Shown piece by piece: positions 21,601 through 32,639 of a DNA stretch of 64,000 nt. Location of the stretch: contig CM042138.1 in assembly GCA_023376005.1 (NCBI GenBank), positions 94,108,481 to 94,172,480 of the forward strand, in the 5' to 3' direction. Below the pieces are notes generated by a model that was not told the origin of the DNA, ran no database searches, and was given only the letters and a program-made list of their open reading frames with translations. The DNA comes from Doryteuthis pealeii. Lineage: Eukaryota; Mollusca; Cephalopoda; Myopsida; Loliginidae. How positions within the stretch are numbered: position 1 is the first letter of the stretch; each line of letters starts with the position of its first letter. A program made the position numbers and the translations under genes.

Positions 21601-22224
21601 ACATATCAATAACATGCAATCGTATTTATATATACAACAAAATAATTTGCATATTGATATTAAGAATTTGATTTTAATAAATATGTGCTTGGTATTATTA
21701 ATTTTTAATTCTTTGGTTTTATCTTGATAAATATAAACAAAAATCTCGGGATAAATTTTAAAAGAAATCCATTAACAAGAAGAAATAACTGTAATTTTAT
21801 TCTTTACTTCCTATTTTAACAAAATGATTAAATTTTAACTAAATGATTAAATTAGGAAAATTTAACAATGAAATACGAAAGTGATGGAAGAGTAAGTTTC
21901 AGTTGTTCTATTTTTCGATTATGCCGCCTTTGTTTCAAATCTTTTTATCTGCATTTCTTATTTAGTTTCATAAGCCTTTCTAATTTAATATAATATTTTA
22001 TTACATTAAAACTGAAATACTTGCACCAGGAGGATAGATATATTTGCTAGTACTAATAATTTTTAAACAGATCTATTTGACCCATAAATTGAACCCTAAC
22101 AGGTACTAACATTCCGGGTAAGAACTAAAGCTTCACCATCAGATGCAGTTTAGTGTCATACCCAGGTTATTCCTTTTTTAGAAGGTCTTACTCCTCTGTA
22201 GCTGTTATGTAAACTAGCAAGAAT
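21601..22224. repeat. AT-rich block with partial repeat G (-) and repeat E (+) fragments
   Basis: 21900-22045 matches the reverse of repeat G, and 22060-22180 matches repeat E (ACAGATCTATTTGACCCATA, AGATGCAGTTTAGTGTCATA). The rest is AT-rich. Confidence 0.55.
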
Positions 22225-22640
22225 ATCCGCCATCTTTCGGGTGTAAGTATTTAAGTTTGAATGTAATGAAATATATTAAATTAGAAAGACTAACAAAGTT
22301 CAATAAGAATACATATTAAAAGATTACACTTAAATTAATTATATTTTAATTGGTTTCTATATAAAATCATTTGTAAGATTGATTTTAATATGTTGGAGAT
22401 TAAAATAATAATATTACAGATCAATAACACCAAGTAATCATTTATTAGCCCCAGTTTTGTTAAAACCAGTATGAAAATTAACCATAACATATATATGTAA
22501 ACCTTTGTTTCTTAATTATATTTAAGGCACATTGCAGGATTTTAAATGCACTCAAAATATGGGCTCTTTTGAGACAAATCTAACTCAGATTTTCATAGAG
22601 ACCTCGTTAATAAATAAGATTTATTCTATCTATTAATTAT
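22225..22640 (+). repeat. Repeat G copy, nearly complete
   Basis: Matches 50790-51200 along its length (TTTAAGTTTGAATGTAATG, ATCAATAACACCAAGTAATC, CACATTGCAGGATTTTAAA). AT-rich and non-coding. Confidence 0.75.
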
Positions 22641-22744
22641 TTTAAATATAAACTACCCATTGATAAACTTACGCAATTCCTGATAGCAGTGTGAGGTAAT
22701 TAGAGACGTAGTTTCGGTTACAGACAGGCAGATAGCGAATTTCC

Positions 22745-23125
22745 ATTATGATAAGATGTAATATAATTCTTAGCAAATTATGCGTAAATTTGGTATTATC
22801 TGCGTTATTCGGACTATTGTCCTCATCTTCATTGTTATCTGTACAACGTTTCGGCCGATGTGCCCTCCAGCTTTCTTCAGGTATTTCTTTTCGGACTCGG
22901 GAACCTTCTTGTCGTAATCGGGAGCCATCGCGGAACTTTGAACCTAACCCTTTATTCAGTCCACAGGGGTGTCCTGTTCTCATTCCGCTAACCATAGCTG
23001 GAGTAGGAGCTGTGTTAATTATTTTTCTATGTTACTGCCACCGGTCAGGATTGAACCTGGAATCCAGAGATCACTGTCATTTACCTTATCCACTAGACCA
23101 TGTGTCCAATTGGCCAAGTGGATAA
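22745..23125 (-). mobile_element. SINE-D copy with tRNA-like head
   Basis: On the minus strand the head (B box near 23048, AGGTTCAATCCTGACC) leads into GGTTAGCGGAATGAGAAC, tandem units, and the CTGAAGA...CGGCCGAAACGTTG box (about 22848-22883). A fragment in the opposite orientation follows at 23100-23240. Confidence 0.75.
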
Positions 23126-23308
23126 GGTAGTTAGGTTAAGATAACAATGAAGCTGATGACAATAGTCCGAATAATGCAGATAATACTAATCATCAAGCCT
23201 CATCTCAAACATTCAGAGAAATGCGTAAATTTGTCTAAACCTTGAATGAAAAAGATAGTAATTTGTAGCCCTTACCTGATACAATTGTCCTAAGATTTAA
23301 TGTTCCGT

Positions 23309-23646
23309 TTAGTAACCCCCAAATCCTCCCATGAATAACGGGGGTAGTGGAAAACCACCTCTTCTTGAATAACCATGCCCTCCCCAGATAGGACCTGGGC
23401 GTCGACTTCTTGAATAGCCAGGACGACCAAAATTGAGGAAACCTGGAGCTTGCTGGAATGGGGCGTTGAATGGGTCAAATTGTGGAACATTGGGCTGGAA
23501 AGGTCCTTGATTATTGAAACCAAATCCTAGTTGATTTTGATTATCGAACCCGTTGTTCTGCTGAAAGTTAGGGTTAACATTTTGTTGCTCCTTTTTCTTC
23601 TGGCTTCTTGTTTGAGTTTGACCCCATCCACCATTGTTTGAGGGTT

Positions 23647-23678
<32 letters not shown>

Positions 23679-23947
23679 CCTGCCTTTGTTGAAAAGGTAC
23701 TTGAAGTCAAATCCTAGGGCAATTGGGGTCGTAGCTACGGTGCGGGGCGAAACACCGGACTGAGAATTTCCACCAGGCCCATCATCAGTCTCAACTTCAT
23801 GGAAATCTTCTCCTTCTAAAGCTTTTAGCCAGTCTTCATTTAACGCTTCAAATTGTGCCTGGGGTGCACTAGGGTGAACTTTTCCACCACTTTTACCTGA
23901 AACAATAAAATAACTCGTTTATAGATTTTTTTAAAAAGATTAAAGGA

Positions 23948-23982
<35 letters not shown>

Positions 23983-24374
23983 TAGCAAAATAAAAAACAC
24001 CCTCTGGGCGATGTAAAAATAATTTTTTGAAAGATATTGCTTGAGGAGGTGGAAGTTAAAAATTAAATGTCGAAGAGTTTGAACTATAAATCATGAAATC
24101 ATCAAATTTATTAAAGGAGGAAAAAAATAAAACAATTTGAAATCGAAACTAAGTTCTATTAACTTTGAATATCTATTAGAATAAAACAAACTATATATAA
24201 ATATATGATACTGGGGATGTATCTATTAAAACTTGTTTTAAAAAACAATGAGGACTGTCTAATGTTACATGCTCAAATTTTGAATGTATTTATTCTATGT
24301 TATGTCGATTTCGGGTATAGTGACGTAAGCAGTGAGGTAGTTTTTGTTACAGACAAAAACCGGAAGCGAATCTC

Positions 24375-24406
<32 letters not shown>

Positions 24407-24659
24407 GTCAGTAGAGCGTCCGACTTGAAACCACAAGTTTCCAAGTTCGATACCTGCCCTCGCCAACTCAGCGTATGAGTAGCACAGGGATCTGTGCGGT
24501 AAAGTAAAGAGTTGATGGTAGGTGTCGCGCTCCATCTCAGACTCAAAAAAACAGTCTCCTCGGTCTATCGCTAATGGAAAGGGGATAGACTCCCTGGCTG
24601 TCTGGCTGATATCAACTTTAGGCCACCCTGACGACTTTTTCTTCTTCTTCTTCTTCTTC

Positions 24660-24696
<37 letters not shown>

Positions 24697-27691
24697 CTAA
24701 AATCCGAGGAAGCATGTATATATTAATACGCTAGTAGCTACCTACGTTTGTCACACCCTGTCGTCACCTCAGATAACTCAGAAAATGAGGAGGATTGTGG
24801 GAGCACGATCGGAGTGACGACATGTATTTAAAAAATAACGAAAGAAACAGTCGAGACTGTTTCTTGATCAAAGGCGAACTGAGCTAATTGCAAGCACAGA
24901 GAAACAGGATGAACTTGAAGTGAGAGATAAAGAAAGAGAGAGAAGCCCTCGGAGAGAGAAAAAATAAGCTAAACCTTGGGAGAGAATTTCTTCTTGTGAG
25001 CTATTTTAAGACGACAATATGTTTTAAAGAATAAATAATAAATAAATATATAAATCTAAAAAATCATCAGAATACAAATCTGAATAGTTTGGTTGGCTGG
25101 TTGGTTGGTTTTAAGGCATGTCAAATATTCTGGGGGGGGGGTGAGGGGGTTTGGGGGGCGCTGCAACAATAATATGATTTCAAATAACTGATGATGATTT
25201 GTAAAGTCTTATGCCTTAAATATATATACACATATCACGGTCGTTGCTTTTTGTGCAAAAGATTATGAAGATTTGATTGATATTCGAAGATATTTAAAAA
25301 TTGAAATATACGTAGAAATAGCATTGGAATTCAACTTAAAAATGTCCAGCATTTGCAAATATCAACAGTAAACAAATCAATACACCAGGAATTCTCCCCC
25401 TACCCAGGCGACGCTGGGTAGCCGCTTCTAGTATTTTTATAAATACTACCCTCATCTATAATGGATGTGAAATGATAACGAAGACTCTCTTTGTCTTTAG
25501 AGAAAATGAGCCGGTTGGTTGGTTGGTTGGTTGGTTTTAAGGTATGTCAGATATCAGTTTCTTTTATTGGGGGGGGGCACAATTATATGATTTTAAATAA
25601 TTGATGATAATTTTAAAGCTCTTATGCCTTAAATTAACAATTATTAATGCAAATAATTAGCACCCAAATTTTTTTTTAAATACGAATCATCAATATGTAT
25701 AATAGCATTGAGTAATAATAAGCCTTACCAAAAAGTGGTTTTCCATTGGCGATGTATAAGTTTAAAATGGCAGAGACTGTAAAAGAAAGAAAAGTATTTA
25801 TCATATCAAAAATACCAAACAACTGGAAATTAATAATTAATAATAATAACTAATTGTAGTTGGAGGCCGTGATGTAATGGTTAGATTCGTAGGAAATGGA
25901 CTCGTCGACCCGAGTTCAAACCCTGGACGAAGCTACAGTTAACATAGCGCTAATACCCTTGCGAAAGGTATGAATCCAACTACTCTCCGTCCAGATATGG
26001 GTAGATTAGTTGGGATGACTGGGCTCTTTAACCTTGGTTAGGCAACCAGTCTAGCAGAAGGAAAACTCTGAATTCAAACCTATTAAACCCCGCTTGGGGT
26101 GGTCACTACTAGAATAGGCTCAGTCCTAATTAGTGATGTATTTCCCTAATTTAATTTAAAATTTAATTATTATATTTTGGACTGTTGTGCTCATCTTTAC
26201 TGTGTATAAACACAACATTCAGGCCACTGTAACCTCGGGTTCTGTTTTAGGTGTTTTTTATTAATGATTTTAATTACCTTGAAATAAATCATCTGCATAC
26301 GATTACCCTTGAGTGGGAAGTAACGATTAAGCTCCGAAACTGCGTTTGAATTCATGGGTAATCGTCTGGTCGATACGGCTTCTGTTATTCTGGGCTGCGG
26401 TTTACTGTGCTCATTTCTTTGTTTTTAATAATAAAGCAAGGTTTTTTTCAAAGATATCTTTATTATAACCGAAGCTCAAAAGGGGCTTAACCGTGCGGTG
26501 AGAAGATGGCATACTTGAAAACAGACGACCTTCACGCCTGCTTCCTTCGAATAACGGCCAAATTCTAACTATTCTAGTTCAGTCCCTTTCTCATACCTTG
26601 CCTTCAGTCAATCAGCAATCAACAGTTTTGTCAGTGAAAGATGAATTTTTCTGTCAATCACTTCTTATAACGGTTATAATGGTAATTTTCCATTTACAAT
26701 ACCGTCATTCAAATTTTACTACACTTATAGTCATAATTCGTTGGAAACCCACGAATTATGTAATACAAAAAAAACTCTCCGTTGATAACAACAAATATTT
26801 ATTGTTATCAACAGAGTTTTTTCGTTTCTTTAGAGTTGTCAAGAACTACGGCAACTCATTTCCACTGATCTCCTGACCTGTCATAAAGACGCTCTGACCA
26901 AGTTGCGTCGATCCCAATTTTGCGGATCAAAGTAAAGCACAACGTGGGCACAGAAAACATCGACAGAGCAACAAGCCGGGGACGTATGTGGTAGTCAGGG
27001 AACTAAGTCATCTCACCAAGCACCGTGACTAGCATAGGACCACATTTGGTACCGTGACCAGGAGGTATCCCCACGGCACATCTGCATCCAGGATCAAACA
27101 CAGAGAGATACCAGACCACACCTGATGAAAGATTAAATAATTATCTCCAAGACACTTCTTCAGGAAAACCAAAAGAGAAAAAATGTAATCAAATTTATTG
27201 TTTGCTTTTATGAATTACTTTATTACTGGATCACCGAGACTATTGCTAACCAATTCCGTGGTGTAACGGATAGACTCCCTTGCTGTCTGGCTGGTACAGA
27301 TTTTAGCCCACCAAGACAACTTTACTTACAGCGGTCTGGACAGAAATGATTCTTCTTCGGATTTCTGGTCCTCCCTTTCTCTTTTCTAGTTTCTTATAGA
27401 TTGTTCCGAGTGCTCCGACTATGATTGGTATTACTGTCAAAAAGATATCTATTCAATTCAATCTTTTACCATTTGTTGTCTGTTTTATTTATAATTTATT
27501 TCAGGATTAACCTTTTCATCACAGTTACCCAGACGATTTCTCTGTTACAATATTAACCACCGTTCTGTTACAAACCCGTTACGCTCATTTATTAAATTCC
27601 AGTTACCCTCGAAACAAATATTTTGGAGAAAAACTGTGTGAGAAAATGAATTACCTGTGAAAAGGTAGACTGTAAGTGGAATAATGGACAT
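23309..27691 (-). CDS. Gene B: small secreted low-complexity protein, 3 coding exons, frame disruption in last exon
   Basis: The coding exons are 27691-27655, 25776-25729 and 23896-23309, all with GT-AG borders and matching phases. The ATG (27689-27691) has a strong context, GCCACC, and its exon has an acceptor at 27702, implying an upstream 5' UTR exon. Residues 1-23 form a signal peptide (MSIIPLTVYLF, then hydrophobic SAILNLYIA). Next come a glycine/lysine stretch and an acidic segment containing NEDWLKALEGEDF. A Thr-rich run, an Asn/Gln/Phe-rich region and a Pro/Arg/Gly tail ending GGFGGY follow. The first ~60 codons of the last exon and the remainder lie in frames differing by one base. 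The switch must fall after the TAG at about 23715-23713 and before a TAA near 23580. This could be a real mutation, an allele or a sequence error. Expected length is about 223 residues. The family is unknown; extracellular matrix, mucus or adhesive roles are possible but unsupported. An ATTAAA lies just after the stop. Confidence 0.65.
23950..24410. repeat. Gene B intron: (ATT)n tracts and AT-rich sequence
   Basis: (ATT)n at 23948-23981 and 24376-24405; otherwise AT-rich with no recognised feature. Intron 2 of gene B spans 23897-25728. Confidence 0.7.
24410..24645 (+). mobile_element. SINE-A copy in gene B intron
   Basis: Nearly complete: A-box remnant CAGTAGAGCG, B box AAGTTCGATACC, AACTCAGCGTATGAGTAG and GAAAGGGGATAGACTCCC, then TTC and (ATT)n runs at 24640-24696. 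Confidence 0.85.
24720..25100. other. Intron sequence, nothing recognised
   Basis: A short CACCTCAG match to repeat F and a GAAACAGTC/GACTGTTTC inverted repeat near 24845 are the only signals seen. Confidence 0.35.
25085..25640 (+). repeat. Two direct copies of a short (GGTT)n-TTAAGGCAT element
   Basis: 25090-25222 and 25511-25637 each begin with (GGTT)n, then TTAAGG(C/T)ATGTCA, a run of G, and ATGATTT(C/T)AAATAA, and end CTTATGCCTTAAAT. The start and end are mutually inverted (TTAAGGCAT/ATGCCTTAA). Between them lies a small hairpin CTACCCAGGCGACGCTGGGTAG-like at 25391-25412. Confidence 0.6.
25861..26170 (+). mobile_element. SINE-C copy, best full-length
   Basis: The tRNA-like head GGAGGCCGTGATGTAATGG contains an A-box-like stretch, and GAGTTCAAACCCTGG acts as the B box. 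The body follows (GAATCCAACTACTCTCC, TGGGCTCTTTAACCTTGG, GAAAACTCTGAATTCAAACC) with a tail through AGAATAGGCTCAGTCC. It lies just upstream of exon 2 of gene B, in intron 1. Confidence 0.8.
26171..27257. other. Gene B intron 1: degenerate SINE-D trace, two adjacent hairpins, unknown sequence
   Basis: 26171-26270 resembles a decayed minus-strand SINE-D body. At 26733-26759 and 26767-26822 two perfect hairpins stand side by side (ATAATTCG/CGAATTAT, and GTTGATAACAA/TTGTTATCAAC). From 26830 to 27257 there is no recognised feature. Confidence 0.5.
27258..27327 (+). mobile_element. SINE-A 3' fragment
   Basis: Only the GGATAGACTCCCTTGCTGTC block and a short tail are present. Confidence 0.6.
27335..27442 (-). 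pseudogene. LINE fragment (same family as 30745-32010)
   Basis: On the minus strand the frame reads IPIIVGALGTIYKKLEK and continues with an IRRRI-like end, matching the segment just before the 3' end of the copies at 30745-32010. No flanking (AAT)n was seen. Confidence 0.6.
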
Positions 27692-27701
27692 GGTGGCTTC
27701 C

Positions 27702-28025
27702 CTGAAAAATAGACAAAACACAGCATTAATCACATATATACCCAATTTTTAATGATATTTCAAGACACTTACTTTATTATTATATTCATATATACAGAGA
27801 TGCTGATAGGTACGCGTCCTGCGTCCCTGACACAGAAAAATTTAAAAGGACGCAGTAAAACTGAATCCATGCGTCCCAGTGTTTTTCTTTTTCTTCCCTC
27901 ATCATTTCAAGCTAATTGTAAATACATTTTAATAGTTTCTTAGAAACGAATTACACAGGATAGGTTACAAAGTACGAGTTAAACGGCTTTAGTTGCTTCC
28001 CCAGAAGTTTTTCTTACTTTGAAAG

Positions 28026-28082
<57 letters not shown>

Positions 28083-28670
28083 CACTTTCAATAAGAAAGA
28101 AAAACTTAACGAACCGTTATTTGGCTATTATAAATTTATTTCGACCAGAACTCATTAAGAGCCTAGTCTCATCAGACTGAGAAAAACTAGAATAGAGAAA
28201 TTGTCTTTTCCTTTTCTTTCTCTTTTCTAAGACCAGTGAACTTCGAACACATCAACATAAAATCTTATAGAAGATGACAATAATGAAAGCAACAGAAACG
28301 CATTCAAATACATTTTTTTAATTCAGACAGGAAATGTGCGTTGAACAAGATGGACATTTCCATTTCATTTCGATTTTTTTCTAGTTTTTTGGTCAGCTTT
28401 TTAATATCGCTTAACTACCTTCCGTGTTTAAAAAGTACCAGGACCCCACTCAATTACATCTACCCCTGATACTAGAGACATCTTTCACATTTCGATTTCT
28501 CTTAAAGCACTGTACAGGCTCTTAAAGCACTGTACAGGCTGATTGTAAAGTATTCTATTCTAAAAATCTTATAATTTATTTCTGAATCATTATATTTACA
28601 AAAAATGATATATATATATTTACCAACCCCTCCGCACGAGCACGATGCGACAAAAGGTCAATTTCTTAAG
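27702..28670. other. Upstream of gene B: (TG)n and unrecognised sequence with a weak hammerhead-like block
   Basis: (TA)n(TG)n at 28027-28081. At 28135-28175 on the minus strand there is CTGATGA, a long stem II, GAAA, TAAATTTA and TA, but stem I does not pair. The duplicated string CTCTTAAAGCACTGTACAGG occurs twice at 28498-28538. The 5' UTR exon and promoter of gene B should lie here but were not identified. Confidence 0.4.
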
Positions 28671-28671
28671 C

Positions 28672-28902
28672 GGAGTTTATCAGGTTTGAATTCAGAGTTT
28701 TTTCTCCTAGACCGGTTGCCTAACCATGGTTAAAGAGCCCAGTCTGCCCTACTATTTACCCATAGCTGGAGGGAGAGTGGGATTCATACCTTTCCCAAGG
28801 GTATTAGCGCTAAGGGAAATGCAATTACCACGTCCAGGATTTGAACTTGGGGCGACGAGTCCATTTCCTAAGACTTTAACCATTACACCACGCGCTTCCT
28901 TC
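28672..28902 (-). mobile_element. SINE-C copy
   Basis: Shares GGTTTGAATTCAGAGTTTT, CCTAGACCGGTTGCC, TTTACCCATAGCTGGAGGG and the end ACCATTACACCACGCGC. Confidence 0.8.
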
Positions 28903-29950
28903 CCAAAAAATGAATATAAGAACGCATATCACATAGGGTTTTATTGCTGATTCAGCCATTTATGAACAATTATAACAAAATGTGGAAGAGCACCATCTTG
29001 CGTAAAAATCAAGTCTTTAATATTCTTCCAAGTATTGACAATTGGCCAGATTTCATTTTACAGATATCTTTTCGCATTCAGGGTATTGCAAAGGATGAAA
29101 GGACCCACAATCTTATCTATATTCATTCCACACGATACCGTTATCTTGGGTCGATTCTGAAAATTTTTTTATATAATAGGGAGTTACTTTTCACTCACCC
29201 TGTATATACTCGTATATAAGTCGATCTTGTGTAAAGTTCTAAGTTAGGGTACGAGCCTGTTATAGGTGTAAGACTAATGGAATACGCCGACGTATTTAAG
29301 TAACAGGGATAATTGTGGCTTAGCAGTAAGCCAATGCGAGTGAGCCAATAACTCTATTTTGTCGGACGTAATTTCCACATCTCTCTATTGTATTTGTCTA
29401 CTTTCTGTTAATACATTTTTCTACATTTGTTACCCGTCGTTTTGTTCTTATTTGACCCCTTAAAACCTCACAACAGAGCCCAATTAAGAAAAAAAATTAA
29501 AAAGAGAGAAAAAACATTCAAGCAAATGATTGATTCATAGATTGATTTTGGCATGTCAACTCGTATAGGTGTTGGAGGTTTTTGTATATAAGGTGTTGCT
29601 CCAATTCTCCCCCTTGAATTTATAGATAGGCGAGGTCACGTGGTCTATTCCTTTGCCAATCGACAGCGCGGCTGATTAACTACTTAAACACTGATTCTTT
29701 CAGAAGTCCACTTGCAACCATTGACGAAGGAACTTACAATACTGAGAATTCTTTACCAGAGGATTACCAAGGATTTCTGCAGGACAAGCGCTCTTGCTTT
29801 GAAGGCTAAAGGATGGCCCATAAAAACTTAACGATGGGGTTATTTCATGCCTAGTGGTTAAGGAAACGCGTTCATTGTACGTTCATATATACATTGTTCG
29901 TTCAGTTGTTTCTTAATAATTTTTTGCACAAGGTCCGATCATATATAAAT
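28903..29950. other. Long stretch without recognised gene
   Basis: Includes a block at 29230-29470 with a GTTATAGG-like start and an AATACATTTTTCTAC segment that could be LTR-derived, but no paired copy was found. Nothing else was recognised. Confidence 0.3.
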
Positions 29951-29954
29951 AATT

Positions 29955-30230
29955 CTTAAACAGATCTACTTGACTCATATATGGGACTCTAACAGCTACT
30001 ACCTCTGGGGTGGGCCTGGGAGTAATAGCAATGAAGTTGTATTCTACTCTCCCCAGATCTCCATAACTGCAGCTTTACCGAACAAATGTTGTCCTAGGTA
30101 TAACACTAAACTTCAGTTGTGGGTGAAGCTTCAGTTTTGGATCTATAAGAGTCAAAATTTTGTTGCTATTACTCCCAGGTCCACTCTGACTCGGAGTGGT
30201 AGCACCGGTTATGGACTTATTTATGACTTA
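29955..30230. repeat. Repeat E inverted pair
   Basis: 29955-30080 runs plus (GGGACTCTAACAGCTACTAC) and 30090-30225 runs minus (ACTCCCAGGTCCACTCTGAC), giving a head-to-head arrangement like 19737-20530. Confidence 0.65.
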
Positions 30231-30426
30231 TAGATAGGAATACCATATGTTTGCAAACAAATAATAATCATTGTCTATTTATTTATCTATTTGTTTGTTA
30301 TGCCTCCTAGGGCATCTCCCCCTTTTTCTATCTTCTCATATCAACCATTGACAAAAAGTGTTTGTGCACAGAAAAAATACATTGTTGGTATAATATCTAT
30401 CTACAGATAGAATTCTTTTTAGTAAT

Positions 30427-30429
<3 letters not shown>

Positions 30430-30461
<32 letters not shown>

Positions 30462-30610
30462 AATAGAAATATATACTTGAAAACATATGATTGATTGAAA
30501 AATGACTTCGGCATTAAATAAGCCAACAAGAGTTGACATGCCGTAAAACAAACAACCAATCAAAATGTCTCAAACACTCATGCGTATTATCGCTGTTATT
30601 GTTAGCTGTA

Positions 30611-30660
<50 letters not shown>
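30430..30660. repeat. (AGT)n, repeat E tail, (AAT)n
   Basis: (AGT)n at 30428-30462, a minus-strand repeat E tail with GACATGCCGTAAAACAAAC at 30485-30560, and (AAT)n at 30611-30660 that abuts the LINE 3' end. Confidence 0.75.
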
Positions 30661-30743
30661 GGAGACTTGTTGTCACTCAGACTCCAGTGAAATACCATCA
30701 GCTATCACTGATGTGAAAAACTCAAAAAGAGTGAAAAATAATA
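30661..30743 (+). pseudogene. LINE 3'-end fragment inserted at (AAT)n
   Basis: GGAGACTTGTTGTCACTCAG, GACTCCAGTGAAATACC and CTGATGTGAAAAACTC match the 3' ends at 31157-31225 and 31935-32010. Only the terminal ~80 bp are present. Confidence 0.7.
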
Positions 30744-30744
30744 A

Positions 30745-31224
30745 ATGGTAAATGCATAAACCAGAATCTGTTCTTGAGAATGAAATGCATATAATTATCT
30801 GGGACTTCGAGATAAACACGGATCACTTTATCCCAGCCAGGAGTCCAGACCTAGTATGGGTTAACAAAAAGAAAGACAGCTTGTCAACTGGTAGATTTTG
30901 CAATTCCAGCAGATCACAGGGTGAAGATGAAAGAACACGAAAAGATAAACAAATATCTGGACCTTTCCAGAGAATTGAAAAGACTGTGGAATATGAAGGT
31001 GAAAGTGATATCAATTGTAGTTAGTGCACTTAAAACTGTCCCCAAAAGTTTAGAAAAGAGACTAGAGGGGCTGGAAATCAGAGGAAGAACTGAGATCATC
31101 CAGACAACAGCTTTGTTGAAATCAGTGAGAATACCCAGAAGAGTCCTGGAGACCTGAGGAGACTTGTTGTCACTCAGACTCCAGCGAGACTCCATACGCT
31201 GGTATGAAAACTTCACAATGAGTG

Positions 31225-31225
<1 letters not shown>
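30745..31225 (+). pseudogene. LINE fragment: endonuclease and C-terminal region, then 3' UTR and (AAT)n
   Basis: Three frames together encode the C-terminal part of a non-LTR retrotransposon protein: MHKPESVLENE, then an FEI..D-PARSPDLVWVNKK segment with the PD...K signature of a restriction-like endonuclease. Next come DKYLDLSRELKRLWNMKVKV, ALKTVPKSLEKRLE and a 3' UTR. It is shifted between frames and lacks the reverse transcriptase. (AAT)n at 31226-31265 follows directly. The pattern fits R2/R4-Dong-type LINEs, some of which insert into TAA repeats; the clade assignment is inference. Confidence 0.65.

Positions 31226-31265
<40 letters not shown>
31226..31265. repeat. (AAT)n microsatellite between two LINE copies
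   Basis: About 13 units; the 3' end of one LINE copy runs into it and the next copy starts after it. Confidence 0.9.
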
Positions 31266-31266
<1 letters not shown>

Positions 31267-32010
31267 GAAACCTCAAAAGATAAACAGAATCACTTATAAT
31301 TGCTGCACAAAATAATGCCATAAGGACAAACTACATCAAAGCGAAAATTGATAAGACCCAACAAAATAGTAAATGTAGACTTTGCGGTAATAGAGATGAG
31401 ACTGTTAACCATATACTCTGCGAATGTAGCAAACTAGCACAATGAGAATACAAAACTAGACACGACTGGGTTGGGAAGGTGATCCACTGGGAATTATGCA
31501 AGAAATTAAATTTTGACCACACAACAAAATGGTATATGCATAAACCAGAATCTGTCCTTGAGAACGAAACGCACAAAATTCTCTGGGGCTTTGAAATTAA
31601 AACGGATCACCTTATCCCAGCAAGAAGACCAGACCTAGTGTTGATAAACAAAAAAGAACTTGTCAACTGGTGGATTTTGCAGTGCCAGCGGATCACAGGG
31701 TGAAGTTAAAGGAAAATTAAAAAATTGACAAATATCTGGACCTTGCCAGAGAACTGAAAAAGTTATGGAATATGAAAGTGAAAGTTATACCATTTGTAGT
31801 TGGGTGCACTTGGAACAGTCCCAAAAGGATTAGAAAAGGGCTTGGAAAGTTTGGATATCAGAGGAAGGATTGAAACCATTCAGAACACTGCACTGCTGCA
31901 ATCTGCCAGAATACCCAGAAGAGCCTGGAGACCTGAGGAGACTTGCTGTCACTCAGACTCCAGTGAAAGACCATCAGCTAACACTGATGTGAAAACTCAA
32001 AAGGAGTAAA
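31266..32010 (+). pseudogene. LINE fragment with CCHC finger and restriction-like endonuclease
   Basis: The longest copy of this LINE here. In order: NNAIRTNYIKAKI, a CCHC finger (C-x2-C-x8-H-x4-C within CRLCGNRDETVNHILCEC), a TRHDWVGKVIHWELC segment and KWYMHKPESVLENE. PARRPDLVLINKKE follows as the endonuclease PD...K motif. After frame breaks come KYLDLARELKKLWNMKVK-like and ALGTVPKGLEKGLE sequence, then the 3' UTR with GAGGAGACTTGCTGTCACTC. A finger followed by an endonuclease downstream of the (missing) RT is the arrangement of R2/R4/Dong LINEs. There are stops at 31443 and elsewhere. It ends in (AAT)n at 32011-32042, then (AAG)n to 32066. Confidence 0.75.
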
Positions 32011-32011
32011 C

Positions 32012-32042
<31 letters not shown>

Positions 32043-32229
32043 GAAGAAGAAGAAGAAGAAGAAGAACGTCATTATTTTAGCTATCAGATGCAAAACAAAG
32101 CTAAACAAAGGCAATATGAGTTACGCTCAAGTCATATGACCAAAGTTAAGCAGCGATGAGCTTGTTCAGTATTTAAATGAGTGACCACTTAGTAACAACG
32201 GGTATTGCAACTATAATCAATCTAAGTTC

Positions 32230-32480
32230 TCTTTCTTTTTTTTTCTTATATTTTTCTGTGTAGCATGTCCTTTTTTCCCATTTCTTTCTTTATAATAAAA
32301 ACAGAATGATCCATTATTTAGCTGAGGTGACGATATTCATAAGAAATTAAAAAATCGGTGGATAAGCAATACCAGATAATCAGAATTTACATTTTTGCAT
32401 TTCATCTTGAACGATTTGGACGGTCTCAATTTCAACAAGATGGTGTTGCAAGATGATAACGGTCGTACAATTAAGGAACG
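32230..32480 (-). repeat. Repeat F copy
   Basis: Contains CATTATTTAGCTGAGGTGACG and TAGCATGTCC, the reverse of the 2085 and 53700 copies. Confidence 0.7.
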
Positions 32481-32639
32481 TGAATATTAATATACGGATT
32501 GATGCAAAATGCCAAAACTAGTATTTCAAAAGTACGTCTTATCAGAAATGTTTAAAAGTAAATAGGGGGGATCCCAGTGGCGTTGTGGCTTAAGTGCTGG
32601 ACGGTGACATCGTAGTAAGCCAGTTCGAACTCCAACATT

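Noticed and set aside
23290..23523. Minus-strand frame overlapping the last exon of gene B
   Set aside because: Alternative frame of the same exon; composition and the upstream exon phases favour the frame ending GGFGGY.
27123..27165. CTGATGA and TCTTCAG strings
   Set aside because: No GAAA box or stem II nearby; chance matches.
28135..28175. Functional hammerhead
   Set aside because: CTGATGA, stem II, GAAA and UA are in order but stem I does not pair; kept only as a possible relic.
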